NCBI RefSeq assembly: GCF_018374135.1 | Contig: NZ_JAHAFS010000012.1 | Span: forward strand, 21,229-85,228 | Source of the DNA: Campylobacter gracilis | GTDB lineage: Bacteria; Campylobacterota; Campylobacteria; Campylobacterales; Campylobacteraceae | DNA: 64,000 bases | Reading direction: 5' to 3' | Shown here: positions 63,942 through 64,000 of the stretch, in pieces | Layout of the letters: the number at the start of each line of letters is the position of its first letter | Position numbering within the stretch: position 1 is the stretch's first letter | The notes under the pieces: model-generated | Database searches by the model: none | What the model was told of the DNA's origin: nothing | What the model saw: only the letters and a program-made list of their open reading frames with translations | Made by a program: the position numbers and the translations under genes

Positions 63942-64000
63942 TATTTAACGACACTGCTTTGAGCTAGTGCGGGTTGCTTTTTTTCTATCTGTGGCAAAGG
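63941..64000 (-). CDS. C-terminal 19 codons of a gene entering from the right, probably clpA
   Basis: A frame open from the window edge ends at TAA (63941-63943), sharing the A with the aat start. The last residues read PLPQIEKKQPALAQSSVVK. C. jejuni has clpA directly before aat (Cj1108-Cj1109, from memory), and ClpA and Aat act in the same degradation pathway, so clpA is the best guess. The sequence itself is too short to identify. Confidence 0.45.
   Translation of the reverse strand, partial: PLPQIEKKQPALAQSSVVK

Overview
The window is chromosomal DNA from a Campylobacter, probably one of the oral or human-associated species with higher GC than C. jejuni. Three things suggest this. Several blocks keep the gene order I remember from C. 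jejuni and Helicobacter pylori: aroB/mscS/mtaB/ftsH-like; ppa/adk/aspS/nadK/recN/tatD/lytic transglycosylase/rlpA; and alaS/maf/pbp1A with hemH and an oxidoreductase. Short AAATTT-type words are extremely common. Ribosome binding sites are AAGGA-like. No rRNA, tRNA, IS element, prophage or CRISPR array was seen.

Layout. 1-8.4 kb is one long leftward operon: a TrkA-like protein, aroB, an MscS channel, mtaB, a protease-dead FtsH-like AAA protein, mogA, and two genes entering a probable metal-transport locus. 8.7-12.0 kb holds a TonB-dependent receptor and a divergent YihY protein. 12.0-13.0 kb is a small low-GC accessory patch with an orphan gene and a broken VbhA-like antitoxin. 13.2-21.9 kb is conserved housekeeping: cell-wall enzymes, recN, nadK, aspS, adk and ppa. 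22.4-25.4 kb is a second, haemoglobin/transferrin-type receptor. 25.9-31.3 kb has four exported cysteine-rich, Sel1-like proteins around ppk. 31.5-38.0 kb carries a repeat-containing membrane protein, a dnaB with a very long tail, and ispG, separated by long AT-motif-rich spacers. 38.8-47.1 kb holds a low-complexity exported protein, groESL under CIRCE control, an AsmA-like protein, two envelope orphans and a YqeY protein. 47.4-51.1 kb has a quinol nitric oxide reductase with a possible hairpin over its ribosome binding site, followed by a low-GC patch with a frameshifted membrane gene. 51.3-58.9 kb is the pbp1A-maf-alaS operon and the oxidoreductase-hemH pair. 59.5-64 kb has a UDP-sugar dehydrogenase, a class B PBP, aat and the tail of a probable clpA.

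The most striking observation is that alaS, which should be essential, has an in-frame TAA at codon 672 where a conserved glutamate codon is expected, while the frame stays open to its normal end. The VbhA-like antitoxin also has a single in-frame TAA, and a third gene has an apparent one-base frameshift at a T6 run. Other points of interest are the catalytically dead FtsH paralogue inside the aroB operon, low-complexity additions in DnaB and HemH, a four-unit 12-residue protein repeat, paired palindromes before an orphan gene, and a 16-bp perfect inverted repeat at 51.2 kb. I see no clear defence system or biosynthetic cluster.
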